Source: Rachycentron canadum (Eukaryota; Chordata; Actinopteri; Carangiformes; Rachycentridae). Taken from it: a stretch of DNA of 64,000 bases. Numbering within the stretch: the stretch's first letter is position 1; every line of letters starts with the position of its first letter. The DNA lies in contig CM076655.1 of NCBI GenBank assembly GCA_038496675.1, forward strand, positions 20,672,496 to 20,736,495, given 5' to 3'. The notes below the pieces were generated by a model. It had not been told where the DNA came from. It did no database searches and saw nothing but the letters and a program-made list of their open reading frames with translations. Below, piece after piece: positions 12,101 through 25,300 of this stretch. The position numbers were made by a program, and so were the translations under genes.

Positions 12101-15100
12101 GAGCTGTGTTTGGCCCTGTGGTAGAATTCAGGCTTGTGTGTGTCAGGGATGCAAGCAAAGTTAAAACGCATTAAACTGAAGCTCAGGCAAAGCGAACCAC
12201 AGCCATCAGCATTAACCCCCTCACTGCCCCTCGCAGCTCACTCTGGTCCGGCCACTCGCTCATGTTGTCTTTGATTTCAGTTCATTCTTCTCAGCAGAGG
12301 CTGTGAATCATAAAGAGTTATTTGACAAACTGTTGTTCAAAGGGCATCAGAAAGTTGACAAATTAGTCAAGTAAAATTGCAACTGCGGCAGAGAAACAAC
12401 AGAATGGCTGACAAAAGAGGAAAAAACACAAAACCCAACAAAGGCCTCCCTGTGAATGGAGGCAGAAAGAGAAAAGCAAAGCCAGCTAAACAGACTTTTA
12501 GAAAATAAAAGGCACCACAAAAATCTTTATGTGCTCTTTGCCAGAATAGCAGGTAGAGTATCACCAGCTCGTCACAGCTGGCTGGTGTTTTATTTCCAAG
12601 TCTGACCAAGCTCTACCCACAACATGTTGCCACAGGCCCAGGGCTCCACAGCATTTAGGCCATGCTGTGCCTGAGGTCCACACCTGTCGGCGTGATTGAT
12701 GAAAGCTGCCACCTCCACAGCCTCGGTGCAGGTAGCCACGCACTTCATCTGTGAGTTATTCACTTTGAAGAGTGAGTGAAGAGTGAGTGAAGAGTCCATA
12801 TCTCAAGTTGGAGTTGAGAAAGAATAAAGAATTATGAAATGATACAAAAATGAAAATCAAAAAATTACCACTATTCTCAATCTATTAATCCGCTGATGGA
12901 TTAATTTATCCTTCAGTCTGTGAAAGTGAAAGTGTCCCTTAGAGGGTTAGTTAGGGTTAGCAGTGTAAAAATAAGTAAATCAGTGAAAATAAAAAAAAAA
13001 GAAACCAAACAAATAAAGTAAAATATAATATATTAACAAAGGAGATATGAAATAATCAATCAGATAATAAAATAATCAAATTAAAGGCAAATATAAATTA
13101 TAAAAAAAAAATGATTGCAAGTAACTACTGATTAACTGAGTGCTTTCTCAATTAAATATTTTTTTTTCTCTCTCTCTCTTTGATGGTGACCTCTTTGTGT
13201 AATCTACTGTCTAAAACCCAAAGGTTTTCACTTTAAACCAAAAAATATTCACAATTGAGAAGCTTGGTACATTTTTGCTCAGAAAATGTCCTCAAACAAT
13301 GAATCAATTGACTGGATTAATTTTCTGTAATTGATAAATTGATTAATAGATGTCTAATTATTTGAGCTCAAAAAAAACTTTGAATAAATGAATTGAAAGG
13401 CTGAAATGAAAATTTAAAGAGAAACATTTTATCCCAGCGCATGAATCTAAATAAAAAAGCAGGAATTCGCAATATAAAGGAAGGGACACAAACTCAACAG
13501 CAGCCTGGTCTATTGGATTCACTTGAGTTTATCTTCCAAAATAATCAAATAAGCAAATCAACAAGATGTTGGTCACGTTCTCAGTTGAAAGATTTCAGAA
13601 ATAACAAACAAGGAAGTCCTTATGTCTCTGCATTGAGGTCGGGCTCTGGACAAAGGCAGCATTCTGTACTAAGCCCAGAAGTTGGATCCCCTCATGCTCA
13701 GAGTTTCCAGAGTCGCTGCCCTTCTGTGAGTCGCTTCGGTCTCTGCTGCTTTTAATATTCCCCGGTTTCCCCCTCGTAAGGACTGAGGCGTACTGCACAA
13801 GCTGTGACGTCATGAGAGTGGACTTTTCCAGAGGCGGGTGTTTCCCTTCAGGTGGGAGGGCTCACAGCTGAAAGGGGGAACTGTCCATTCAATGCTGCTC
13901 TGTTTCACATTTTATGCAGGAGTCCTATACTGCATATTTAAAATGTTAACCACAGTGGTTCTTATAGGCTCACATACACATTATGGCTGTGTCTGTGTGG
14001 GGTTTCAAACCCAAAGGAAATATGCCAACGTGCTTTCATTTACAGAAGATACAGACATGAACAGAACTGTATCGTCGCCCTCTCTTTCTCTAGTTGAAAG
14101 TTGACTTGTTTTGTTTTTTGTATATAAATAATTTTATTTTTCTCCTCCAGTTTTGGGAAGCGATCAGCAGGCAGCCTGCGGCGCGGATGTGAGTGCATCG
14201 TCCTGGAACCCTCAGAGATGATTGTGGTGAGTCTTTTTTTTTTCTTTTTTTTTACCTCACACACAAACGCAACCATGAATCATTCACAAAATACAACAGC
14301 TACATTTTATTTTGACGTATCTGTTTCTACTACACAACCAATAAAACACACTTACTCGTGTATTGTTGTTAATCTGTCTTAATATAAATCATATTGCCCT
14401 TCATTTAGCAATGGTTTCAAACTCTCTAATTCTTCTCTATCATAACAAGCACTTAATTGCATTTATCTGTCATCTCAGATCTTGATAAATCGCAGATTTA
14501 GGTTTGAAGTCCAACAGTAATTAGTGTCCAAAAACCTCAAGCTAAAACTCTGATGTTACTTTTCTAATTCCATCATGTAGTAAGAGCAAACTCTACCCAT
14601 GTGGTTCAGGAAATGTACCTCACCTCCAACAGAGTACAGTTAGAAATAATGTCCTTGAGAGTCGGCCCTTTGATGTTTTAGACTAATCACCTACTATTGA
14701 TATTTTATCACAGCCTTTAAGCGCAGCAGTATTTAACTGTGTCTTTGCTGGAGTCCTTCCAACTTGTGGGGTTGCCTGAGTCCAAGGCCGATAGAAGGGT
14801 CTGACCCAGTTTTATGGAAAATCAAATTCTGGCTCACAGGAGAAGTTGTTGAGAACAAATCACTCCTGTCTCTGTGGGACACAGAAGCAAGAGGTAGCAG
14901 CACAACACAGTCATTTGTTGAACAGAAGCCTCTGAGGCCCAGAGATCACAACAGATGCAGTTCTGCTGATGATTTTGCACCAATCAGCTGTAGCCTACAC
15001 CCGAAACAAAATCCACCTCGTGCAAATCCGAACAGCTGTTAACCACAATGCTGTGAGATAACGTGTACTTGCTGCAGCTTAGATCTGTCCATTTAATGAA

Positions 15101-18100
15101 ACACTACACCTCAAAATTTGCTCTAAATTGGATTTTCATTGCCTAGTCCACAATTTCCTAAAACCTGTTCAGTCTAGAACCTAAAATTACTCACAGCAGC
15201 AAACCTCACAATGAAAGAAATTTTCTATCAACTAATCATCAAAATCAACTTAGCAATCAATACAACAATTATCACAGTTACAAGAACTGGTACTAGTGCT
15301 CAACAGTTCTGATGAACAAGGCAAAGTCAAAACCTTGGACCAGAAATTTGGATTAACTTCCTACCCTTCTTGCCACCTTTAACATTGAGACAAATTCTCA
15401 CATGCATTCAGTGCAAGATAAGATGATCCGTGTTGTATCTTTATAGTTTATTTTTATGGCCTTATTACTTCATCACATTAAAACTAAAAGAACAAATAGA
15501 CCATAGATGTGAAAACCACTACTTACAAATTATAATTAGAACATTTATCATTGTGTTGTCGACCAGTTGCAGGCATCAGTGTGTTGTGAGCTGTGAACAA
15601 AGCTGCGCAAATATTTTGACTAGTTTTTACTTTAGCCTGCCAAATTGCTCACACACTGTGGATAGTGAAGCCAAAATGACTGACTGCAACCTGACTTTCT
15701 GACCAGTGCTAAAATGCAGATTATGATGTGGTTTCTATGGCATACTGGTTGCTGCCACCTCAAAATCACACACATGCACCTACACTCTCTCGCGCATACA
15801 AATCCATCCACTGCTATGTTTTTTTTTTTTTGGGGGGGGGGGGGGTTTAAAGTAAGATATCAAATGTAGCCCATGTCTTGACATGTTGGAGTAATGACTG
15901 GTTGGCACTGCTGCAGTCACACCACATGTCAGTAATCTTACATGCTGTAATTGCCGTGTCTCCTTGTATGTGCATTGTAGATTAGAGGGGGATGGATGGG
16001 GGGTCCTGTTAACTGAGCTTCTACTGTATCGGATTCACACAAACCCCCAGTAATAACACCTTCTGCTCTGCCTGCTGCAGACACTTTGTGGCCCTTTTGC
16101 TATTATAGGTGCCATCCCGCCCTATAATTACTAAGAAGGGTTTTGTGCTGTTGCAATACAGCAACATATGGATAACCCCCCCCGGCTACAAGTTTAAGGT
16201 ACACACAGGAAGACACACGCAACCTGAGCAAAGAGCCGAGTACGTCGGAAAGGACGAAAAAGCCGCTCACGTGCTCATACTGTACACACACATTTTTCAG
16301 AGATTTGCAATTAGACACACAATCGCACTTATGCTCTCACTCGCACACAACTCCCCTGCCGTTGTCATGGCAGCAGTTGGTACAGCAGAGAGAGAGAGAG
16401 AGAGATTTTAGTGGTGTAATCCCAAAGGCTGAGCACTGTGAAATGTGAAGCCGCAGTGAAAGAAGGAGGGGAGAGCAGAGTAGGAACGAGCCTAGAATTA
16501 AGAAGTAGAAGAAAAAACTTGAAATATGTCATTCCATCATGACCCAAAGCCGCCAGGCAGCAGAGTGGTCTCATTTAAGCAGCATTTAGACGACTGTAAG
16601 GAGTAAAACTTCACCGACTTCTGTGCTGAAGTGGCATCATGTGCTAATTTCCACTTGGAGAATTTTTTTTTTTTTTTTCCCTCCTCCCACTTCATTAAAA
16701 ATGGAAACATGGATTTTATCTTGTTTTAACATGTAATTTCATTGTGGTTAATATGTTTAACAGAGACAGAGTTGAGAGTGTCTCTATTACAGCTTTTACT
16801 CTGCCAGGCTTCATCTCTGTTTATCTCAGTCTGCCAATCTATTCCCTGTCAGTCCTCTCTCTCTTTCTTCCTCCTTTCATGCAGAATCCTCACTCAAGCC
16901 TGTTTCTTTCTCTCCGACTCTTTTTGTGTTGTGAGCACCCTTTGACGTAGGTGTGCATCCCACACACATTTCTATTTTTACGCGATGAGAGGGGCGGGAG
17001 GCGAGGAGGAGGCGGTAGAATTTGAGATGGCGTATTGGAGGGTGGGGCTTTTTTTTGGGATGAGTTTGTGTTTTGCTGAGGTGGGTGGGCTAGGGATGGG
17101 TGTGAATGAAGACGAAAGGCAGTCACACGCCCCTCTCTCTGTCTCCCTCCCCTCCCCTCCCCTCCCTTCTCTGTCGTTTCCAGGTGGACTATATGGATGA
17201 AAATGAGGAGTACTTTCAGCGACAAGCCTCGCACAGACAGTCCCGTCGGCGCTTTCGGAAGATCAACCAGAAAGGGGAGAGGCAGACAATCATCGACACC
17301 GTGGATCCGTACCCCACCGGAAAGCCACCCATAGCTCGGGGATACCACACGGTGAGTGGCATACTGTGCTACAGTTTTGTGTTTACCCTCGCTGTGGTGG
17401 ATTACTCCGGAGGCAACTCGGTGTTGCTCTGTTGCGGTGTTTGTGCTCTGTTTGTGTGTCATGCTCCTTCTTCAGAATCAGTTGTGCTGTGTCCTGCTTC
17501 AGAGCGTAGCTGGAAATTTGTGTTGTCTGTTTCACCAACTTCTTGTTTTGTCACTCTGTGATGGCCTCAGCTGACCCTGGGTTGTAGGTTGTTGTGTCGT
17601 TGTGTGTGTTGTTGTGGAGAAGGGCACGCTTGTCCCCATGGCAGCCTGTTTTGCTAATCTTTATACTGAGCTATCCTCCCTGTAGTGTTTAATTGTTGTT
17701 CTACCTGTTCTTGTTAGATTAGATTTTCTACACTTTTGTGTAATTTGTAGCTCCTGCTGGCTTCAGTGTGTCGCTCTGTTCTCTCTTTAATAAGTGTTTT
17801 GTGATTCTCTGAGTATCCCACATGCTCTGTCTGTTTGTGCTGCTTATGGTTGTTAGAAAAGTTCTGCAATGTGAAATGTAATTCATGTTCTTTGCACTTT
17901 TTGATCCAGCTGATGTGCTTAAACTCCTTCTACACAAATTCATCCCTTATCATCCACCTTTTTCTTACAAATAAACTTTGTAGAATCCATCTCTTTCTCA
18001 AAAGGCATTTTTGCTGTGTGAAGATCACCCAAACAATGAAAAAGCAATGAAATTAGTTTAGTTTGAAAGTTGTTTCTTTAAACCAGTGGCTCAGAACCTG

Positions 18101-20762
18101 TGGGTTGAGATGAATGTATGAGGTGTCACAATGAAAAAATGGCAAAAAGCAAAACTCAACCACATAAATCGGTTTTTGTTCTCTGGCTTCTAGATTTTGC
18201 CAATTTTAACAGTCTGACAAGGAAATATCACTTTTTGATTATACTGCTCACAGATATGACAAGCACCTGCATCAAGGAGTCACAATTAGTATGTATGAAA
18301 GTTGTTCTAAAGAACTGCACAGCACCTTCTCCTGATGCACCAGCACCAATAATGGGTGGTTTTTATGCTGACGACTGTGAACTGATGCTCAGACTCCACT
18401 TTTTAATGAGGCATCTATTTCCAGACTAGTTTCAGTTGTTGGAAAAGTGACACAGTTTAAGTTTTGTTTTATTTATTATGCTATTAACATGTCATTTAGT
18501 TCAAGGAATTCTGGGGGAAAAAAGCTGATTTGCTCAAAACAAAGGTCAACACCACTGAAGTTTTTGTTTATGTCAGAGTCAGATGGCATCTTGTTTCATG
18601 AATCTTACAGCTGCTCTATTCTTATACGATGGTTGTTTATTGAAATTCTTTATGTTTGGTACAGAAGATATTTAAGATTTGTTTAAGCTTGTTAGAGGAC
18701 AGACTTGAATTAAAAAGCAGAGATGTGGGATGGTGCTTTTACTTGTTAAAGTATGATCCTATCACAGTTCCATATAGAGAACTGACTCAACCCATGTGAA
18801 GGGATTTGACTCCAGCAGAGGGAAGAGTTTAGTTGCCCTTTGCTTTGCACCAGACCCTCTCTCCTCTGTGTTTTCTTTCCCTGGGAATAGGAAGCAAAGC
18901 CTTTTCACACTAATGATGTAAATACCCGGCATGCAGAGGTTTTCCTGTTCTGCACAATTTCTCTGCATTCCCTTCATTCCTGATGTTCCCTTGGGGGTTC
19001 TGTCAGTGTACCAGTTCTTCGTGGAACTCTGTGAAAGAATCACCCTTAAAAAGGAAAAATGCGGCAGATGTCGTCTTCCTCCTGCCTCCATGCAGCCCCA
19101 CCCTTGTTTCCTAAATTTAGACTGGTTGTTTTTTTGATTCAAAAGACTGCACTGAACTTTCTCATGGCCTGACATCTCCCGTCACACACTCAACTCTCCT
19201 CGCGCCAACGCTGTTCCTGTGGGAAGGATGGAGCGGCGCCATGGCAACCAGCAGTCCCAAATGGGCTCTGCTCGAGTGCACTTAGACGTACAGTAGGGAA
19301 GGGAGCTAACTGAACGCCAGCAGTGCACTTAGAAGTACAGAGGGGAAGGGAGCTAACTGTGCTAACTGAGCTGCTGCTGCTTCTTCTGCTGCTGCTGCTG
19401 CTGCTGCTGATGACAGAGGGGTGGAGGCAAGCAGAGCGACAGAGAAAGGAATCTAGGCGGATGCTAAGCTGACATAGCAAGCTAATCTCCAGCATTTAGA
19501 ATGCCAGGCACTGCTCAGATTTTCCTTCCTCCTACCCCGAGGCATATTTAGGAGGTGAGAAATGCACCGAGGAGAAACCTGGGATTGAAGAAAGGAAATC
19601 TCTCCAGAAGGCAAGGTTTTTATTCAGCTTAGTCACCCCTGTGGAGGCAAATGTGAGGCCAGGTATGAAAACATCAGAGGAATCACTGATTTAAAGGTGT
19701 CAAAGCTCTTTCAATGTGATGTATTCTGTAGAGAAAAGATTCTTTAACTCGCAAACTTAATTGCTTCACTGATTAATTTTTCACTCGTTTAATCCATAAA
19801 ATGTTAGAAAATAATTTAACATGTCCATTGCAACCTCTCAGACATCAAGGTGGTGTCTTTCAATTGTTTTCTCGAACCACCAGTCAAATACTCAGAACTC
19901 AACGATTTAAAATCAACTAATTTAGAGCTCTAACAATGAATTAAATCAGTTGGTGGATCAACAAAAACATAATTGGCTAAACTATTTTGATAGATTTATT
20001 TTTCTGTCAAAAATATCCAATGTTGTGTGTTTTGTTGAACAAAAAAAAGGTATTTGCCACTTGGGATTTGGAAATTATAATGTTCATATTTCACTATTGG
20101 CTGATACTTTATAGACCAACAACTAATCAATTAATTGAGAAAATTAACAACATTGTTAGTCCAGGTCTATGGATTCAGTTGCTGATTATTTTATTTAGAT
20201 CGTGTCTCAAACAACAGGGCTGGCACAACATGATACTACATGATGTAGCTTGCAAACCTTTGTTTGGTACAACAGTCATTAAAAAAAGCTGATTTCTGCT
20301 CTGATCATGAAACTGCTTCTATAAAGGCAGAAATCATTAAGGGAGCAAAATTGAAAGTTGAGCCCTGTGAGGATGAGATTATTTGAGATGAATATCATAA
20401 TAAAAAAGTGGAGTCAAACACTTCATTTAAAGCTTAATGGCTTTTTGAGTATGATGAGATGTGACGTACCAATGCCAGCCTTTGTCCTCTGCTGAATTAA
20501 ATCATTATCCTGAAATAAGTCATCTTTCCAAGTAGCCAAACAGCCTTCACACGTATCAAGAATGGATTGTACCTGCAAGGTCACAGGTTCGATCCCCTGT
20601 AGAGGCCAGACCCTCTGTGAACAGCTGTGTGAGCTGCTGTTCACATCCCTGAGTAACTGGCTGAACATGCTCAGTCATTGTGAGTTGCTCTAGAGAGTGC
20701 CAGCTTAATATCTAAAATATAAATGTAATGCTAACCCAGTAGTGGTACTCCCAGTGGGAGTG

Positions 20763-20827
<65 letters not shown>

Positions 20828-22121
20828 CTACCCCCAGCCCCCATTCTCCACTACAAGCTGAAGCAGAGCTATTATCTGTATGAAGTGAGGATTATTTGGC
20901 TCTAAGGGTTCAAACTTAATGCAAGTGATTTTTTAATCTGTAAATACAGACTGTATCAATACAAATAAATGGATCATTGGACAAATATGACCATGACTTG
21001 GAAAATTTTAAAGTCCAGACCATTCGCTGATGACGTTTATAGTCAATCTGTTAACCAGTGTATCAGCCTTGATATGACAAAATTAGATCAGAGGTTAAGT
21101 AGGACAATGAAAACGTGTTTATATGTATAAGGTTCCTGGTCCCTTGTTAGGCATGAATAGGACCAAATCATCCGAGGATACAAGGGGTCTGTCTGAAATG
21201 ACTCTTCATATCTTTATTAAGCCTAAAATATTGTTAATGCTAATAGGAATCAGTGGTGACTAATGTATCTGTCCTGTCGATCTTATCTTATCTTAACATT
21301 TGCCACGTCAATCAAAGGGATGTGTGGATTGAGGAGTCACTGTTCCTGTAAAATAACTTACTTGTTGTTCTCAACCATATTTATTGCCATTTTTTTTTCT
21401 CACTCTTTTTCTGGCTACAACACAGGAAGAGAACATCCCCATTCCCACCTACACAGCAGTGACTGACTAAGTGAGCACAACACCCAACCTATGTGAATCA
21501 CTGTCAGTGATTAAAGTTAGCGTTACACACACCTTTATGGCACCAGTCCTAAACATGTTGTCCCTGAGCTTCAGTCTTTCTCTGTGGCTCAGATTGTAGT
21601 GTATTGCATTAAAACAGGCTGCATTAGTTTTTCAGCTTCCTCCAGAAAGAGGAACGGGCTGACCTTTGCAATATTTCTGAGGTGAAAGATGGCACTTTTG
21701 GCTTTACTTCAAATGTACTGTTGAGATTTATTGTCAGAGTCAAAGAGCACACTTCTTATCTCCTTATTGGGGAACATTGAAAGTTTCTGATTTATAATAG
21801 CGCACAAGTTCTTCCTTTTTTTATCTCCATGTATCTAAAGGAAGTTATGCTCTTGCTCTCTTTATTGTGCTTGAAAGGGAACACAGATATGGTTGAAGTT
21901 TAAATCTGTAGTTTGTCGTCATTAGAAGCAAACGTGGCAATCCAGGGAATTAACGGGCTAAGGATAGATGAATAAAAATACATTTCTGTTTCCATAGATG
22001 TCCTGGATAAATCAGGGCAGTGAAAGAGGGCAGTGTTTAGAAATCAACACGTGTCCTGTGTGCTCAGAGCAGTGGGTTAACACTTGGGTGCCTTGTTCAC
22101 ACTGGACACCAGTTATTTCTA

Positions 22122-22165
<44 letters not shown>

Positions 22166-22286
22166 ATACATTCTCCCTTGCAAAAGGCTTGCAATCTCCA
22201 TTTTTCAGTAGCTCTCCATTTTGCACTTTATCTCACACACGTTATCTCTTCCTGTAATATCAACAGCCATTTGTGCTGTTTAACCT

Positions 22287-22353
<67 letters not shown>

Positions 22354-25300
22354 TTTCCCTCTGATCTCTCACTCAGCCACTTACTTAAGGCCTTTGTGCA
22401 GATTCTGTCTGTCACTCAGTTTAAAATGAAATGTTGATGTGGCTGCTGTTAAGGCCTGAATGCTACTGTCCTGATTTTATCCAGTCGCCTTATCTCCTTT
22501 ACCCACTGTCCTCTCTCCCTCTCCCCTCCTACCCTTTCTTTTAAATTACTCCTTAGCCCTGCACACCATCCCAAACTCTGAGCAGATGAGTAATATTCCT
22601 CCTGTGGGTTTACTTAGTGGCCAGGAGAGCATCCAAGGCCCCAAACAGCTGTTCTATAATTATACAAGAAGCAGGAGGCAGGCAATCAATACTCCTTTTA
22701 CTCTTTTCCTCCGTCCGGGCAGCCTGGTGGTTAGCAAGGCCGCCCTGTAATCAAAAGGTCACAGGTTTAATCCCTAAAACAGCCAATGTGTCCACCAGCA
22801 ATCGTCTGCTCTTTTGGAGTGTCCTTGACCGTGACATTGGTCACTCATCTACTGACAACTTTTAATAGCTTTAAGGTTAAGAGTTATGGCAGATAAAGAT
22901 GCTGTCAGTTTGTCTGAGAAGTTTCTATGATTGAGAAGTGAATGTGAAAGATTTTAAAGGGCTGGAAGAGGAAAAGTCGAACATTGTCTGTAGCAGAAGC
23001 CAGTTAGTTTATTTTTTAGCATAAAGGCTTGAAACGGGGAAATGACATTAATAATGCTTTAATGACTAAAGCTTAGTCATTAAAGCATTATATTTTATAG
23101 GTGTATGATGTGATTTTTAACCAAAGACAGCTAAGTCTTCCAATCATGAAGAAGATCTAGAATAATCCGATGCTAGCTATAGCTTCATATTTAGCATACA
23201 GACATGGCATTGGTCTCATCTGATTTTCTCAAAGAAATCAAATAGTGTATTTCACATGATTATTCCTGTTCCTTCAACAATACCATTTTTATTGCTGTAT
23301 CTCATCCTGCCTTTGAAGCTAGCATTAGCATAAGCAGCTAAAGTGTTTTCTCTGGTTGACTGGATAAAAAAAAGTGAGGCCTGTCAACACAGGTGTCAAC
23401 AACTGCATCATTTCATCTGTTTGTAAAATGCTTTGTAAAAGTTTGATACTATATACTGTATTTAGACCTGCAATAGAGACCTGGACAATAAAAGTAAGGC
23501 AAAAAAAAAAATCAGACAGCGTGAAGGACAACTAAACATGGCAACTTTTAATTGGAGGAGTATTGTCTGGTTAGAGGTCGAAAATGTCCTGCAGTGGTAA
23601 TGAGGAATTTGAGAAGTTAAAGTCATCTGTTCAGTAATCTGCAGGCATGCTTCAATGGAAGGATGTGTGTGCAAGACAGAATAATAATGCACATGTCTGT
23701 GTGTTCTCTACCTGTCCTTGGCTAAGAAAGCACTGAGAGTTGAATTTTCACCTTGAATATTCATTAATCTGCTGAGAACTCAAACAATGTGGGTTTTGCC
23801 AGTAGGTCGATTTTGTTTTTGATACAAATTAAGTTTTTTGTTTAACACAGAAAAGAACTGCCTACCTTAACATAGGAAGTTGCATGGTTTCATGGATATC
23901 ATTGCTATAAAAAAAAAAAAAAAAAGCAGCAGGCATGGAAAACAACAAGAGATATTTATAGATTATTTTAGGGTGACTGGGAGAAAAGTATGTTTTTATT
24001 TTAGGATACAGACACACGCAGCTACATTCAGTCTGTGTTTTAGTTGGGCATTTTTTCTCGGCTTGGTGCAGAATGGTGCATTTTAACATGTCAGTGAAGC
24101 TTTCACCCGCAATATCTCACATCCTCGACTGCCAGGTGGCATGTTTGATAACTTTCATCTCCTTCTCTTCTTTTCATGGCTCGCTCCTTAACCTGGCTCC
24201 CAGGAATGCAATAAACCTCAGGTACTGTATCTATTAACAACTGTCTGTTGTGTTCACTATATGTGAGTGTGTGTGTTTTGTCTGATTTTCTTAGTTTTCT
24301 AGCTGTTTGTGTTTGTGCTTCTGTTAGTGGTTTCTATCTGCGTCTGTTCCCCAATTGTTGTATCTGTAGCTACTGGTAGACTCCCTTAATAAATACCTTC
24401 CATTTGCTGGCGAGCGGGCTGATAAAGGTGAAGAGTGAAGCCAGTACCACACTCCAATTCTATCACATCAATAACAATACCAATTGATTTTTTTTTTTTT
24501 TTTTTTTTTCCCTGAAACAGTCCTGATAAAAAGAAATAACACATAACATATACATATTATCTTGTTTTGGATCTGAAAATAAGCATGCTTGGTTGAGAAT
24601 AGACCTCATCATGTCACCTAGTGATGACAGAGAAATGATAAACATCACTCCCAGCACAGCTTATGAGCCTGTAAACTGACATAATGGCTGCAATTTACCT
24701 GATTGAGGTGCATAGTATCTGAAACACTGTTGATGTGTTTCATAATGGTAGTGACTGTCTTTAGGCTCTTCAGATTATTATTATCCCTGCTGTGTGGGTA
24801 TGGTTCTAGTGGCTCTTGCTTCTTTGTTAGGATGATCCACTGATGGTGAAGTTAATGTGTCAAGTGTTTGATCACAATGGCTTTGAAAGGTACTTATCCA
24901 AGCATAAAACATCTATTTAAAGATATATCCAATATTTCTGCTGCATGGACTTTAGTTATAAAGTGTGAAAACATAGTATCACCATTCCCTGTTAGGTCTA
25001 GAGCCAGTATGTCATATCTCAGTATTTCATCACGGAGTCCTGCAGTGTCCGGGCAGAAATGGATAGCAAGTAAGAGGTTGAAAAGATCAGAGCTCAAGGT
25101 GTTGAGCAGTCAGACCTGCTGAGAAATGCGAGAGCAGAGAGAACAAACCTGCCACTCTCGGTCGAGGAAAAGCCGAGCTCCTATTTTTAGAGCTGTCCTT
25201 TGTGACAGCCTGCTCTGCTTCAGCTGTGCAGAGATACAAAAGCTTCAGTTTTTGAATAGACATTGTGTAGGAACTGCAGCAGTGAAAGTAGAATCAGTTC

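Larger units (their letters stand above)
2665..14150 (+). other. 11.5-kb intron of the long isoform
   Basis: No confident coding exon is present. The intron holds (TG)-rich repeats at 3749-3801, poly-A runs at about 4620-4645 and 5695-5714, an 11-bp tandem repeat at 7539-7582, a (CT)n at 7712-7762, and (GA)n around an assembly gap at 8647-9124. A family 2 repeat lies at about 13120-13370. A GC-richer patch at about 9150-10400 has a small open frame that could be an alternative first exon; it is treated as a finding only. Confidence 0.8.
17352..24203 (+). other. 6.9-kb intron of the long isoform, rich in repeats
   Basis: Holds a hAT-like repeat remnant (about 18080-18350), a 38-bp imperfect direct duplication and a CTG repeat (19275-19410), a family 2 repeat (19740-20150), SINE remnants (20565-20715 and 22715-22900), CA and TC microsatellites, a 19-bp perfect inverted repeat (23051-23091) and a family 1 repeat (23171-23256). 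No coding exon is recognised. Confidence 0.8.

Noticed and set aside
12935..12962. Telomere-like ttagggttag words
   Set aside because: Only two units; chance occurrence or ordinary simple sequence.
16890..17462. 190-codon open frame on the minus strand
   Set aside because: It is antisense to the coding exon 17184-17351; low-complexity, no family resemblance and no splice context.
20586..20596. Possible tRNA gene (B-box present)
   Set aside because: No matching acceptor stem, anticodon arm or clear A box; shared words with the copy at 22715 show a SINE.
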